Numbered from the stretch's first letter, positions 36,565 to 46,213 are shown. The stretch: 64,000 bases of DNA from DASTFP01 sp963816855 (GCA_963816855.1 CAWFMA010000013.1:5673-69672), one strand, 5' to 3'. The notes: generated by a model from the letters alone, not told the origin. Numbers and translations are program-made.

Positions 36565-37381
36565 TATCCTCGTCGCACTCGGATCTTTTCTCGCCGGAGT
36601 TATCGGTTCGCTTATCGGTCTTGGCGGAGGCGTAATCATTACTCCCTTGCTGGTCCTGGCGTTCGGCATCGACATCCGCTACGCGATGGGGGCGGCGCTT
36701 TCCTCGGTGATCGCCACGTCGTCCGGGGCCGCTGCGGCCTATGTGCGGGATGGCATCGCAAATATGCGGATCGGCCTTTTTCTTTGCGTGGCGACCACCA
36801 CGGGCGCCGTGTGCGGCGCGCTGCTCGCGGTGATCCTCGACCAGGCGGTCCTGTCGTTCGTATTCGGCGCGGCCCTTCTCGTCACCGTTTTGCTCTCGCT
36901 GAGGGGGAGGAAACCGGGGGCCGGTGACGACGCTTCGGATCCATGGGCCGTGAAATTACGCCTGCCGGGCACGATGCCAGGCCCGCGGGGCGCCGTTCCG
37001 TATGCGGTGCGTCATGTGGGGCCCGGATTGGCGATCATGTGGGTGGCGGGGCTGCTTTCCGGTTTGCTCGGCATCGGCTCGGGAGCTTTCAAGGTCGTCG
37101 CGATGGACCAGGTGATGGGCATTCCCTTTAAGGTCACAACCGCTACAAGCAATTTCATGATCGGGGTCACCGCTGCCGCCAGCGTGGGAGTCTACCTCAA
37201 GCGCGGCTATCTCGATCCCACGCTTGTCGCGCCGGTCGCGTTGGGAGTGCTCGCCGGAGCTTTCGTCGGGGCCAGATTGTTGCCCGTGGCGCCGGTCAAG
37301 CTCCTGAGGGCCATCTTTCTCGCCGTAGTCTCGGTGATCGCCATACAAATGATCGCCCGCGGCCTTCACATTAGTTTATAA
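36545..37381 (+). CDS. TSUP (TauE/SafE) family anion transporter
   Basis: The product is about 278 residues with seven to eight helices in two repeats. The TSUP signatures LGSFLAGVIGSLIGLGGGVI at the N-terminus and GLLSGLLGIGSGAFKVVAM at the midpoint mark the two homologous halves. The family exports or imports sulfite, sulfoacetate or related anions. The start at 36545 lies inside the tail of the dehydratase gene. A DUF1634 gene follows within 40 bp; this pairing recurs in other genomes and suggests a two-protein system. Confidence 0.9.
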   Translation: MNEVLFDILVALGSFLAGVIGSLIGLGGGVIITPLLVLAFGIDIRYAMGAALSSVIATSSGAAAAYVRDGIANMRIGLFLCVATTTGAVCGALLAVILDQAVLSFVFGAALLVTVLLSLRGRKPGAGDDASDPWAVKLRLPGTMPGPRGAVPYAVRHVGPGLAIMWVAGLLSGLLGIGSGAFKVVAMDQVMGIPFKVTTATSNFMIGVTAAASVGVYLKRGYLDPTLVAPVALGVLAGAFVGARLLPVAPVKLLRAIFLAVVSVIAIQMIARGLHISL

Positions 37382-37418
37382 CCTACTGGAATGGCATGAC
37401 TTGGGTCGGAAACGAAAG

Positions 37419-37790
37419 ATGAAAGACGAGCGAATCCAGAAAGTCCTCGCCCACGTGATGCTCGGCGGAGTGCTCTTGGCGGCCGTGATCCTCGGAACGG
37501 GACTCGCATGGTTTCTCGTGACATCCGGAGGGTCGCCGCCGGGCGACCACATTTTCCGCGGCGAACCAAGATACCTCGAGAATCCGGTCTCCATGGTCCG
37601 CAGAGCGTTCGATCCCGGTGGGTCGGGAGAACGTCAGAGCTTGATCATGATCGGTGTCGTCCTTCTCCTCATCAACCCCTTGGTCCGGGTCGCCTTCGCC
37701 GCGTTTGGATTCGCCGCGCAAAAGGACCATCTTTATGCGACGATCAGCCTTCTTGTGCTCGCCATTCTCCTCTTTAGCTTCTTTTGGTGA
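37419..37790 (+). CDS. DUF1634 small membrane protein
   Basis: The product is 123 residues from the ATG at 37419, with three predicted helices: LGGVLLAAVILGTGLAWFLV, SLIMIGVVLLLINPLVRVAF and ISLLVLAILLFSFFW. The spacing and the central INPLVRVA motif match DUF1634. Its standing next to a TSUP transporter gene supports a role as an accessory subunit; function is unknown. The stop is followed by about 100 bp of non-coding DNA before the MFS gene. Confidence 0.88.
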   Translation: MKDERIQKVLAHVMLGGVLLAAVILGTGLAWFLVTSGGSPPGDHIFRGEPRYLENPVSMVRRAFDPGGSGERQSLIMIGVVLLLINPLVRVAFAAFGFAAQKDHLYATISLLVLAILLFSFFW

Positions 37791-37889
37791 TGGTGCACCG
37801 GGCAGGGCGCGCGCGACAGACGTTTCGTAGATGGAATCTCCGCAACATCGGAGAGCGACACCCTTCCTTCGGTTGGCCGTCTTTTCGTC

Positions 37890-39506
37890 ATGAGTGAAGC
37901 TTCGAGCTCTGCCTCTCAGCCTTCGCGCGACGCGACGGACTCGCTGTTGGCTCCGCTCGCCTTGCCCGCCTTCCGGGCAATCTGGGCGGCAAATATCGTC
38001 TCGAATATCGGCACCTTGATGCAATCCGTCGGCGCCGCCTGGTTGATGACGACTTTGACTTCATCGACAATCCTGGTCGGACTCGTGCAAACCGCTTCCA
38101 CCTTGCCCGTCCTCCTGGTCGGCCTGCTGGCCGGAGCGCTTGCGGATTTGGCCGACCGGAAAGCTCTGCTTTTCTGGTCGCAAGCCTGGATGCTGATCAT
38201 GGCTGCTTTGCTCGGGATTCTGGCCGTGCTGGGTCGCGCGTCGCCCTGGGTCTTGCTGGCTCTCACGTTCGCCCTGGGGGTGGGCGGCGCCATCAGCTTG
38301 CCTGCTTGGCAGGCAACCGTGCAGGACATCGTGCCGAGAAGGTGGGTCACCTCGGCGGTTGCGCTGAACAGCATCTCGTTCAACGTCGCGCGAGCCATCG
38401 GTCCCGCGCTAGGTGGACTCGTCGTCGCGGCTTTCGGCGCTGCGTTTGCCTTCTTTTCCAACGCGGTCTCGTTCCTCGCGGTCCTCGCCGCCGTGGCTCT
38501 TTGGAAGAGGGAACCGGTCCAAGCATCCCGCTTGAGCGAGGACGTCGTCGGGGCCATCCGCTCCGGCTTCCGCTATCTTCTGCATGCGCCTCGTTTGCAG
38601 GCGCCCATTATCCGCGCGATAGCTTTCAATCTTTGCGCCGCGGCGGTCTGGCCCCTTCTTCCTCTCTACGCGCGGGACGTCCTGGGGACCTCCGCGACAG
38701 GATACGGGCTTCTGCTCGGCGCCTTCGGCCTGGGATCGATCCTTTCGGCGACGGTGCTGCCGCGCCTGCGAAATCGCTTTGCCCTCGATCGCATTCTGGC
38801 GATGGGCGCGATCCTTGGAGGAATGGCGTTTTTTGGACTGAGCATTAGCGCGAAACCGCTGCTGGCGGGTTTGTTCCTGTTTCTATCCGGTGCTTCTTGG
38901 GTCGGCGTGCTTGTCAATTTCAACGTGGCGGTGCAAACCTCCGTTCCCGATTGGGTCCGCGGCCGGGCTCTGGCCTTCTATCTCCTTGCCTTTCAAGGAG
39001 TGCTCGCGTTCGATGGAGCCCTGTGGGGTTGGCTGGCCGGAGTGATCGGAACGTCGGAATGCTTCGCGGTCGCGGGCCTCGGGCTGATCGCGGGGCTGGT
39101 GTTGATCCGCTTCTATCCGCTCGCCATCGACGAAACCATCGACCTCAGGCCCTCGACGCACTGGCCGGAAGCGCACGCTGGTCTTCAGACGGAACTCGAC
39201 GATGGTCCGATCCTGGTGACCATCGAATATTTGATCGCGCCGGAGAATTTCGGCCATTTTCGTCTGGTCATGCGTCAATTGCGCGAACGCCGGCTGCGAG
39301 ATGGAGCGATCAGGTGGCGATTGTACCAGGATACCCGGCAACCAGAGCGATTTCTCGAACTGTTCCGGTTGGACTCCTGGAGTGAACACTTGCGGCAGCA
39401 TGAAAGATCAACGATCGCGGACAAAGAGGTGGAAGCGCTGGCCTTGAAAATGCATACCGGTGGCGAGCGGCCAAGGGTTTCTCACTATCTTGGACTAGAG
39501 GATTGA
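37890..39506 (+). CDS. MFS exporter (EntS-like) with C-terminal ferredoxin-like domain
   Basis: The product is 538 residues. Residues 20-425 form twelve helices of the MFS_3/EntS type; the loop motif GALADLADRKALLFWSQAWM follows helix two. Such proteins export siderophores or drugs. The last 100 residues (PILVTIEYLIAPENFGHFRL, then WRLYQDTRQPERFLELFRL) form a soluble domain like antibiotic-biosynthesis monooxygenase or dimeric alpha/beta-barrel proteins. This fusion occurs in annotated MFS_3 members, but its role is unclear. No siderophore genes are nearby. Confidence 0.88.
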   Translation: MSEASSSASQPSRDATDSLLAPLALPAFRAIWAANIVSNIGTLMQSVGAAWLMTTLTSSTILVGLVQTASTLPVLLVGLLAGALADLADRKALLFWSQAWMLIMAALLGILAVLGRASPWVLLALTFALGVGGAISLPAWQATVQDIVPRRWVTSAVALNSISFNVARAIGPALGGLVVAAFGAAFAFFSNAVSFLAVLAAVALWKREPVQASRLSEDVVGAIRSGFRYLLHAPRLQAPIIRAIAFNLCAAAVWPLLPLYARDVLGTSATGYGLLLGAFGLGSILSATVLPRLRNRFALDRILAMGAILGGMAFFGLSISAKPLLAGLFLFLSGASWVGVLVNFNVAVQTSVPDWVRGRALAFYLLAFQGVLAFDGALWGWLAGVIGTSECFAVAGLGLIAGLVLIRFYPLAIDETIDLRPSTHWPEAHAGLQTELDDGPILVTIEYLIAPENFGHFRLVMRQLRERRLRDGAIRWRLYQDTRQPERFLELFRLDSWSEHLRQHERSTIADKEVEALALKMHTGGERPRVSHYLGLED

Positions 39507-39609
39507 CGAGCTGACCTGAAACGCGGGGATGCACTCATCGAACCGGAAGGCGCGGCGCACGCATCACTTGACGTCGAAGCGCTAAAGAGAGAGGAAGAAG
39601 GGAGTGGCA

Positions 39610-41256
39610 ATGAGCGCGATGGCAGCGGCAGTTCCAATGTTGAATGTTCAGGTTGACGGGAAATGGGAAGCGTTCCCGAAGGGCACGCGCCTCATCGAGG
39701 CGTGCATGAAAAGTGGCCATTTCATCCCGCACTACTGCTACCATCCCAAACTAAGCTCGCCGGGAAATTGCCGAATGTGCCTCGTGGAGCTGGGAATGCC
39801 GAAAATGACGCCGGAACGGAAGCCGGTGCTCGGCGCCGACGGTCGCCCGGAGATTGCCTGGAGTCCCCGCCCGGCTATTTCTTGCGCGACGGAAGTCAGC
39901 GACGGGATGGCCGTCCGGACGAGCTCTCCTTTGGTGGAGGAGTGCCGCAAAGGGGTCATGGAGTTCCTCCTGATCAATCATCCCCTCGACTGCCCGATAT
40001 GCGATCAAGCCGGCGAGTGCCGGCTGCAGGAATTCTCGGTGCAGTACGGCAAAGGGGAATCGCGTTTCGTTGAAGAAAAGGTAAAGAAGCCAAAGCGGGT
40101 GGACATCGGGCGACACATTGTTCTCGACGACGAGCGCTGCATCATGTGCTCGCGCTGCGTCCGTTTCATGCAGGAGATCGCCAAGGATGACGTTCTCGGC
40201 TTCGTCAATCGCGGCAGCCACACGACGCTCACCGTCTATCCGGGCCGATCGCTGGATAGCAATTACTCGCTGAACACGGTGGATATCTGCCCGGTCGGCG
40301 CGCTGACCTCAAAGGACTTTCGCTTCAGCATGAGGGTCTGGTTCCTTAGGGAAACGAAAAGCATCGATGTCAATTGCGGCCAGGGCACGAACATCCTCAT
40401 CGGAAGCCGGCAAGACGTTATCTATCGCATTACTCCACGGGAAAATGATTCCGTCAATTCGTGCTGGATGCCGGACAGCCACCGGTTGAATTTTCAATAC
40501 GTCAACAGCGAGAAACGGCTCAGAGAGCCTGTCATCAAGGGAGACGATCTTCCCGCGAGCTGGCCCAGGGCGATCCAGACAGCAGCCGAACAGCTGCGGC
40601 GCGGCGCGAAAAGCACGGCGATGATCGCTTCGGCAAGGATGACCAACGAGGAGCTTTTTCTTGCCAGGCGACTGGTGGAATCGCTCGGAATTGAGCTTTT
40701 TGACGTGCTGCCGCGTCCTCAAAAGGGCGATGGGTTTCTGGTCTCCGAAGATGGCAATCCCAACACGATGGGGGCGAAGCTGATCGGCATGACCACGGGT
40801 AGGCTGCAGGAAATTGCCTCCGGAGTTTCCAGCGGAACTATCAACTCGCTCATCGTCTTCGGCGAAGATGCCGTACGATGCGGGGTCGATGAGGACGATC
40901 TCGAAAAACTGGACTCCCTCGTAGTGATGGCCATTCTGCCCAACAAGACCACCGAGAAGGCGACGTTGCTTCTTCCGGCCGCAAGCTGGGCGGAGAAAAG
41001 AGGATCCATGATCAACCTCAAGGGGCGTCTCCAGCGGCTCAACCAGGCGATTTCTTCTCCGGGAATGGCTCGCAGCGACTGGGAGATTCTTCGCGACCTG
41101 CTGCATGCGGTAAGCGGGTCCAACGGTATTTACACGATCGACGAGCTCTTCAAGCAGGTCGCCATGCGATACCCGGCCCTCGAGGGTCTTTCGCTCAGCC
41201 GAATCGGCGACTTCGGGGTGGATCTTTCGCACAAACTCGGCCTTGGGAAACAATGA
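39610..41256 (+). CDS. nuoG: NADH-quinone oxidoreductase subunit G (short form)
   Basis: This is the iron-sulfur subunit of complex I. An N-terminal 2Fe-2S domain (HYCYHPKLSSPGNCRMCLVE with a later Cys in AISCAT) is followed by the His/Cys cluster NHPLDCPICDQAGEC, a 4Fe-4S site (CIMCSRCVRFMQEI plus DICPVGALTS), and a shortened molybdopterin-type domain. At 548 residues it is much shorter than E. coli NuoG (about 900) and close to compact forms in other phyla. I chose the ATG at 39610 because GGAG lies 5 bases upstream. nuoH follows by 45 bp; no other complex I gene is in the window. Confidence 0.94.
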   Translation: MSAMAAAVPMLNVQVDGKWEAFPKGTRLIEACMKSGHFIPHYCYHPKLSSPGNCRMCLVELGMPKMTPERKPVLGADGRPEIAWSPRPAISCATEVSDGMAVRTSSPLVEECRKGVMEFLLINHPLDCPICDQAGECRLQEFSVQYGKGESRFVEEKVKKPKRVDIGRHIVLDDERCIMCSRCVRFMQEIAKDDVLGFVNRGSHTTLTVYPGRSLDSNYSLNTVDICPVGALTSKDFRFSMRVWFLRETKSIDVNCGQGTNILIGSRQDVIYRITPRENDSVNSCWMPDSHRLNFQYVNSEKRLREPVIKGDDLPASWPRAIQTAAEQLRRGAKSTAMIASARMTNEELFLARRLVESLGIELFDVLPRPQKGDGFLVSEDGNPNTMGAKLIGMTTGRLQEIASGVSSGTINSLIVFGEDAVRCGVDEDDLEKLDSLVVMAILPNKTTEKATLLLPAASWAEKRGSMINLKGRLQRLNQAISSPGMARSDWEILRDLLHAVSGSNGIYTIDELFKQVAMRYPALEGLSLSRIGDFGVDLSHKLGLGKQ

Positions 41257-41301
41257 GTTGAGGACTTTCAAGGATCGCGCAGCTCCTACCCCCTTCCCCC
41301 C

Positions 41302-42537
41302 GTGAGTGATTTTGTCTCCTACGCCTTCAAACCAGAGGTTTTCGCGATCTGGACCTCGCTGCTCAAAACGATCGCATTGCTCGGTATTATTCTTGGATTT
41401 GTATCCTATACCGTCTACGCGGAACGGAAGATCTGTGCCTTCATTCAGGATCGGGTGGGCCCCAATCGCGTCGGGCTCCCGTTGACCCTCCTAGGATTCA
41501 AGAAAGACATCCCCTTGCTCGGCCTCGGCCAACCAATCGCCGATGCGGTCAAGCTGCTGCTGAAGGAGAATTTCATTCCCAACAGCGTCAACAAATTCTA
41601 CTATTACATCGCGCCCAAACTCGCGATGATCCCGCCGATCCTCGTCCTGGCGGTGTTGCCCTTTGGATCGAGTCTTTTTGGCGTGCCCATGGTCATTGCC
41701 GACATCAATGTTGGCGTGCTCTATGTATTCGCTGTCTCGTCGCTTGGCGTATACGGGATCGTGCTCGCCGGCTGGGCCTCGAATTCGAAATACCCCTTCC
41801 TCGGCGGCATTCGCTCAAGCTCCCAAATGATCTCCTACGAACTGGCTCTCGGTTTGTCGGTAATCCCGGTTTTCCTCCTTTGTGGCACCCTGAGGCTTCC
41901 TGACATCGTCGCCTGGCAACGGGAAAACGGTTGGCTGGTAGCCCCATGGTGGCCCAAGGGTTTCAGTATCCACCAGATCGCCTCCGGAGACTGGAACGGT
42001 ATCCTGCACGCTTTCGCCGCTGGTTTTTCGCTTCAACGAATTCTTCTCTGGCTGCCGATGGTCCTGTCGTTTCTGGTCTTTCTCATCGCGATGTTCGCTG
42101 AGACGAACCGTCTCCCATTTGATCTTCCCGAGGCCGAACAAGAACTCGTCGGCGGATATCACACCGAGTATTCTTCCATGGGGTTCGCTTTGTTCTTCCT
42201 GGGCGAGTACGCGGCGATGATTGCCGGGTCCGGAGTGATCGTGACGCTCTTCCTGGGCGGTTGGAGTCTGCCATTGATTCCCGACGGATCCTGCACCTCG
42301 TTTTTCGGGATCTCGCTGGTGCCGCCGTCGATCGCCAGCCTGATCTGGGGCTTGGTCAACATTGGCGTCTTTTTCGCGAAGGTTGCGGCCATGCTCTTCG
42401 TTTTCATCTGGGTTCGCTGGACGATCCCGCGCTTTCGTTACGACCAACTGATGACCCTGGGTTGGTATTTCTTTTTCGAGCTGGCTCTGCTCAACATCTT
42501 CATCACCGCCATCGTGCTCGCTTACGTGAAGGTTTGA
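41302..42537 (+). CDS. nuoH: NADH-quinone oxidoreductase subunit H
   Basis: This membrane subunit lies at the junction of the complex I arms and helps form the quinone chamber. The product is 411 residues with a GTG start at 41302 and eight helices. Signatures are YAERKICAFIQDRVGPNRVG, the GWASNSKYPFLGGIRSSSQM loop, and ETNRLPFDLPEAEQELV with the charged quinone-site residues. A longer periplasmic or loop insertion (WQRENGWLVAPWWPKGFSIH) appears between helices. Only nuoG is adjacent, so other subunits must lie elsewhere. Confidence 0.96.
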   Translation: MSDFVSYAFKPEVFAIWTSLLKTIALLGIILGFVSYTVYAERKICAFIQDRVGPNRVGLPLTLLGFKKDIPLLGLGQPIADAVKLLLKENFIPNSVNKFYYYIAPKLAMIPPILVLAVLPFGSSLFGVPMVIADINVGVLYVFAVSSLGVYGIVLAGWASNSKYPFLGGIRSSSQMISYELALGLSVIPVFLLCGTLRLPDIVAWQRENGWLVAPWWPKGFSIHQIASGDWNGILHAFAAGFSLQRILLWLPMVLSFLVFLIAMFAETNRLPFDLPEAEQELVGGYHTEYSSMGFALFFLGEYAAMIAGSGVIVTLFLGGWSLPLIPDGSCTSFFGISLVPPSIASLIWGLVNIGVFFAKVAAMLFVFIWVRWTIPRFRYDQLMTLGWYFFFELALLNIFITAIVLAYVKV

Positions 42538-42666
42538 CCGCGCCCCGGGCGAAGGCGGCTCCGACGCCGGCCGTTTCCGCCCCGCCGCGGCCAGGAACGA
42601 TTTTGCGGACAAAAGTTTTAAGACGAAAACTAGACATCGGGAAGCTTTTGTTTAGTCTCCGCATTC

Positions 42667-43101
42667 ATGCCTTCCCCCGATGACCTGACCCCCGAATCTG
42701 CAGCACCGACGGATGTCGCTCGCCTGGGCCGTCGAGGCGCGAAACCGTCGCACGAAATAACTGCGGCTGAAGAGGAGAATGGAAGAGATTGGAATGCCAT
42801 TGCGGCCGACCCGGATTTCAAACGGCTTCTCGCTTCCAAGGCTCGCTTCATAGTTCCCGCCACCTTGTTCTTCGTTATTTACTACTTCACCCTCCCCATT
42901 TTGGTGGGCTGGTTTCCACGATTCATGGACCAGCGAATTTTTGGCGAAGTCAATTTGGCCTACCTCTTCGCGCTTTCCCAGTTCTTCGTCGCATGGATCG
43001 TCGCTTTCCTCTACCTTGGAGCGGCGGCTGGCTGGGACCGCCAAGCCGCCAAATTGCTCGCAAAGTTCAGCAAGCGTCGCGCCCCCGTCGCTCGCGGCTA
43101 A
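42667..43101 (+). CDS. DUF485 membrane protein, partner of the ActP-like symporter
   Basis: The product is 144 residues: a hydrophilic N-terminus of about 60 residues (longer than usual), then two helices with DUF485 features (DFKRLLASKARFIVPATLFF, YYFTLPIL, LSQFFVAWIVAFLYLGAA) and a basic tail. DUF485 proteins are almost always encoded just before a sodium:acetate symporter, as here, where the gap is 35 bp. The role in transport is not established. Confidence 0.9.
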   Translation: MPSPDDLTPESAAPTDVARLGRRGAKPSHEITAAEEENGRDWNAIAADPDFKRLLASKARFIVPATLFFVIYYFTLPILVGWFPRFMDQRIFGEVNLAYLFALSQFFVAWIVAFLYLGAAAGWDRQAAKLLAKFSKRRAPVARG

Positions 43102-43136
43102 CCGGAACCGGCCAAGTCTTCCCGCTTCGTTACCCT

Positions 43137-44792
43137 ATGGCCTCCTTGTATTTCCTCGCCGCCGCGTCCCCCTCCCAAAGCCACACTGCGCTCTTTATGT
43201 TTCTCGGGTTTGTCGCGACGACCCTCGTGATCACGTACTTCAGCGCCAGAAAGTCTTCGGGATCAAGCGCATACTTCGCCGCGAGCCGGCGAATAACCGG
43301 CTGGCAGAACGGGCTGGCGGTGGCCGGGGATTACATGAGCGCCGCAAGCTTTTTAGGGATTTCGGGCATGATCGCCTTTTTTGGCTACGACGGCTTTATG
43401 TACTCGGTCGGCTGGCTCGTGGCTTATCTCACGGTGCTGATCATCGTTGCCGAGCCGTTGCGCAACGCGGGAAAATATACCATGGCCGATCTGCTCGCTT
43501 ACCGCCTCAAGCAGCGCCCGGTGCGCGCCATGGCCTCGCTGAGCACAATTACCGTTTCCACGTTCTACATGATCGCCCAAATGGTAGGAGCCGGGGCTTT
43601 GGTCAAGCTTTTGCTTCCGGGAGTCACCTTCAATGCCGCTGTGATCGGCGTCGGAGTGCTCATGATCATTTACGTTGTTTTCGGCGGCATGCTGGCCACA
43701 ACGTGGGTGCAAATTATCAAGGCGATTCTCCTCATGGCCGGAAGTATATTGCTCAGCATCCTGGTCTTGGGCCACTTCGGATTCAGCTTCGCAAAGTTCT
43801 TCGAGGCGATCTCGCACGTGACCTATCACGTGAAGGGAGCGGAGGTCACCAAGAACTTTCTCGAGCCTGGTCTGAAATTCGGGGCGGCGGTCACCAAGGG
43901 CTGGGGGCCTCTCGATCTCGTCTCCCTCGGTCTGGCGCTTGTCTTTGGCACGGCGGGTCTGCCTCACATCCTGGTGCGGTTTTACACGGTGCCGGATGCG
44001 AAGACGGCTCGTGTGTCGGTGGTCTGGGCGATGCTGATCATCGGGTTCTTCTACATCATGACGACTTTCCTGGGTTTCGGCGCGGCGACCATCCTGACCC
44101 CTGATGGCATCGTGGTCGATGGCAAGCCCAACGACAATATGGCCGCTCCGCTTCTGGCCAGTGCTCTTGGCGGAGAGGTTTTCTTCGCCTTTATTTCCGC
44201 CGTGGCCTTCGCCACCATTCTGGCCGTCGTCGCCGGCCTCACGATCTCGGCGAGCACCTCTTTCGCGCATGATTTCTACACCAACGTTATCCATCACGGC
44301 ACAGAGCGTTCGCCCGGCGAGGAAGTCCGGGTCGCCCGCATCACGGCCTTCGTGGTCGGCGCCCTCGCCATCTTCCTGGCGATTCAGCTCCAGACCATCA
44401 ACGTTGCGTTTCTGGTCGGCCTGGCATTTGCCGTCGCGGCCAGCGCGAATCTTCCAGTCATCGTGCTGAGCATCTTCTGGCGCCGCTTTACCACGGCGGG
44501 CGCGGTCTGGGGATTGGGAGTGGGCCTCGCAGCCAGCATCCTGCTGATCATCCTCAGCCCCTCGATAATGGGCATCGACGGCCCCGACGTCGTGGGGGCA
44601 AAGCGCCATCTCATCCAGGCGACCCCTCTCTTTCCGTTGACCAACCCGGGAATCGTCAGCATCCCGCTTGGATTTCTCGCTGCTGTTCTCGGCACGTTGC
44701 TCTCTCGCGAGCCCAGTGCCGAAGCGCTCTTCACGGAGCTTTCCGTTCGGGCAAATACCGGTCTCGGCGCCGAAAAGGCAGCCGTCCATTGA
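43137..44792 (+). CDS. actP: ActP-like sodium:carboxylate (acetate) symporter
   Basis: The product is 551 residues from the ATG at 43137, with thirteen helices of the sodium:solute symporter fold. ActP-type features are RRITGWQNGLAVAGDYMSAASFLG, a long glycine-rich helix (GLPHILVRFYTVPDAKTARV), and NLPVIVLSIFWRRFTTAGAVWG. It would import acetate or another short carboxylate with Na+. A longer frame starting in the DUF485 gene is rejected. The combination with PEP carboxykinase elsewhere in the window fits growth on organic acids, but this is only suggestive. Confidence 0.9.
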   Translation: MASLYFLAAASPSQSHTALFMFLGFVATTLVITYFSARKSSGSSAYFAASRRITGWQNGLAVAGDYMSAASFLGISGMIAFFGYDGFMYSVGWLVAYLTVLIIVAEPLRNAGKYTMADLLAYRLKQRPVRAMASLSTITVSTFYMIAQMVGAGALVKLLLPGVTFNAAVIGVGVLMIIYVVFGGMLATTWVQIIKAILLMAGSILLSILVLGHFGFSFAKFFEAISHVTYHVKGAEVTKNFLEPGLKFGAAVTKGWGPLDLVSLGLALVFGTAGLPHILVRFYTVPDAKTARVSVVWAMLIIGFFYIMTTFLGFGAATILTPDGIVVDGKPNDNMAAPLLASALGGEVFFAFISAVAFATILAVVAGLTISASTSFAHDFYTNVIHHGTERSPGEEVRVARITAFVVGALAIFLAIQLQTINVAFLVGLAFAVAASANLPVIVLSIFWRRFTTAGAVWGLGVGLAASILLIILSPSIMGIDGPDVVGAKRHLIQATPLFPLTNPGIVSIPLGFLAAVLGTLLSREPSAEALFTELSVRANTGLGAEKAAVH

Positions 44793-44881
44793 TTCCTCGA
44801 GAATCGCGAGTATAACTACGCGGAACGAGACGGCCTCCGCCTCCTCCAAAGACAATACCATCCCGCAGCGAAGAATTTTTC

Positions 44882-46213
44882 ATGTTTTCCCGGCTATCGG
44901 ATAAGCTCCAGGACATTTTCAAAGACCTCCGCGGCCACGGCCGCATCAGCGAGCAAAACATCTTGGATGCTATGCGGGAAATCCGCATGGCGCTGCTCGA
45001 GGCGGACGTTCATTTCCAGGTCGCCAAAGACTTCATCGCTCGCGTCAAGACCAAGGCTCTCGGCGAGGACGTCCTGCGAAGCGTCACGCCGGGACAACAA
45101 ATCGTAAAAATCTTTCACGACGAACTTACGGCGCTGCTCGGTGGAGATGCCGCCCCGCTCGACACTGCCAAACCGGGCCGAATTCTCATCGTGGGTCTGA
45201 ACGGCGCGGGCAAAACGACCTCGTCCGCCAAGCTTGCCCGACTGCTGAAGGCCCAAGGCAAAGCCCCGCTGCTGGTGGCTTGCGACCTCCGGCGTCCCGC
45301 CGCGATCAGGCAACTCGCCACCTTGGGGGATCAACTCGACATTCCCGTGTTTCAGCCGAAACCCGGCGAAACCGATGTCCTCCGGGTCGGACGCGAGGCA
45401 GCCAGCTGGTGCGAGCAGGAAGGTGGAAATGTTCAGATCTACGATACGGCCGGGCGCCAGGAACTGGACGAGCCACTCCTGGAGGAACTCAAGCAGCTGA
45501 AGGACCTTCTCGCTCCCCAAGAAGTCCTGCTCGTTTGCGACGCGGCAACCGGTCAGCAAGCGGTCAGCGTCGCCGAGCATTTTCACCGCGCCCTCGGCCT
45601 CACCGGCATCATCCTGACCAAACTCGACGGTGACGCCCGCGGCGGAGCCGCTCTCTCCTTGCGCGAAGTCACCAAGCAGCCAATTAAATTCGCGGGAGTC
45701 GGCGAGAAGATTGACCAATTCGAGGCTTTTCACCCCGAACGGCTCGCCGGGCGAATCCTTGGAATGGGAGACGTCGTCAGCCTGGTTGAAAAGGCGGCTG
45801 AGGCCATCACCGAAGAAGATGCGCGCCGGATGGAGGAGAAAATGCGGACGGCTTCGTTTGATTTGGACGACTTCCTCCACCAGTTCAAACTGCTTCGGCG
45901 CATGGGTCCCCTCGAAAATGTGCTTGGCATGCTGCCCGGCATGGATAGGTTCAAAGACTCCTCGATTGACGAAAAGCAGCTTAGGCGAGTGGAGGCGATC
46001 ATTCTCTCCATGACCCGAAGCGAACGGGCGCGTCCGGACCTTCTGAACGCGCGCCGCCGGCAGCGGGTGGCTCGCGGGAGCGGCTCGACCGTCACCGAGG
46101 TCAACAACCTTCTCCTGCGCTTCAACCAGATGCGCAAGATGATGAAGAAGGCGGGACAAATGAAGAAATTCATGGCCCAGGCCCGCCGGGCGGGCATACC
46201 AGGACTAGGCTGA
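44882..46213 (+). CDS. ffh: Signal recognition particle GTPase (SRP54)
   Basis: With 4.5S RNA it targets nascent membrane proteins to FtsY. The product is 443 residues: an N domain (residues 1-90), a GTPase domain with G1 GLNGAGKTTSSAKLA, DLRRPAAIRQL, G3 DTAGRQ and G4 TKLDGDARGGAAL, and a C-terminal methionine-rich M domain (about 320-443) with the RNA-binding SMTRSERARPDLLNARRRQRVARGSGSTV-type segment. The gene is followed 57 bp later by rpsP, a common neighbour in bacteria. No rimM or trmD follows. Confidence 0.97.
   Translation: MFSRLSDKLQDIFKDLRGHGRISEQNILDAMREIRMALLEADVHFQVAKDFIARVKTKALGEDVLRSVTPGQQIVKIFHDELTALLGGDAAPLDTAKPGRILIVGLNGAGKTTSSAKLARLLKAQGKAPLLVACDLRRPAAIRQLATLGDQLDIPVFQPKPGETDVLRVGREAASWCEQEGGNVQIYDTAGRQELDEPLLEELKQLKDLLAPQEVLLVCDAATGQQAVSVAEHFHRALGLTGIILTKLDGDARGGAALSLREVTKQPIKFAGVGEKIDQFEAFHPERLAGRILGMGDVVSLVEKAAEAITEEDARRMEEKMRTASFDLDDFLHQFKLLRRMGPLENVLGMLPGMDRFKDSSIDEKQLRRVEAIILSMTRSERARPDLLNARRRQRVARGSGSTVTEVNNLLLRFNQMRKMMKKAGQMKKFMAQARRAGIPGLG

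Noticed and set aside
42789..43136. Extension of the symporter frame upstream through the DUF485 gene
   Set aside because: It overlaps DUF485 in another frame and does not resemble symporter N-termini.
43353..44861. Minus-strand frame of 502 codons opposite the symporter gene
   Set aside because: Charged composition with no domain; it is the shadow of the actP-like gene.
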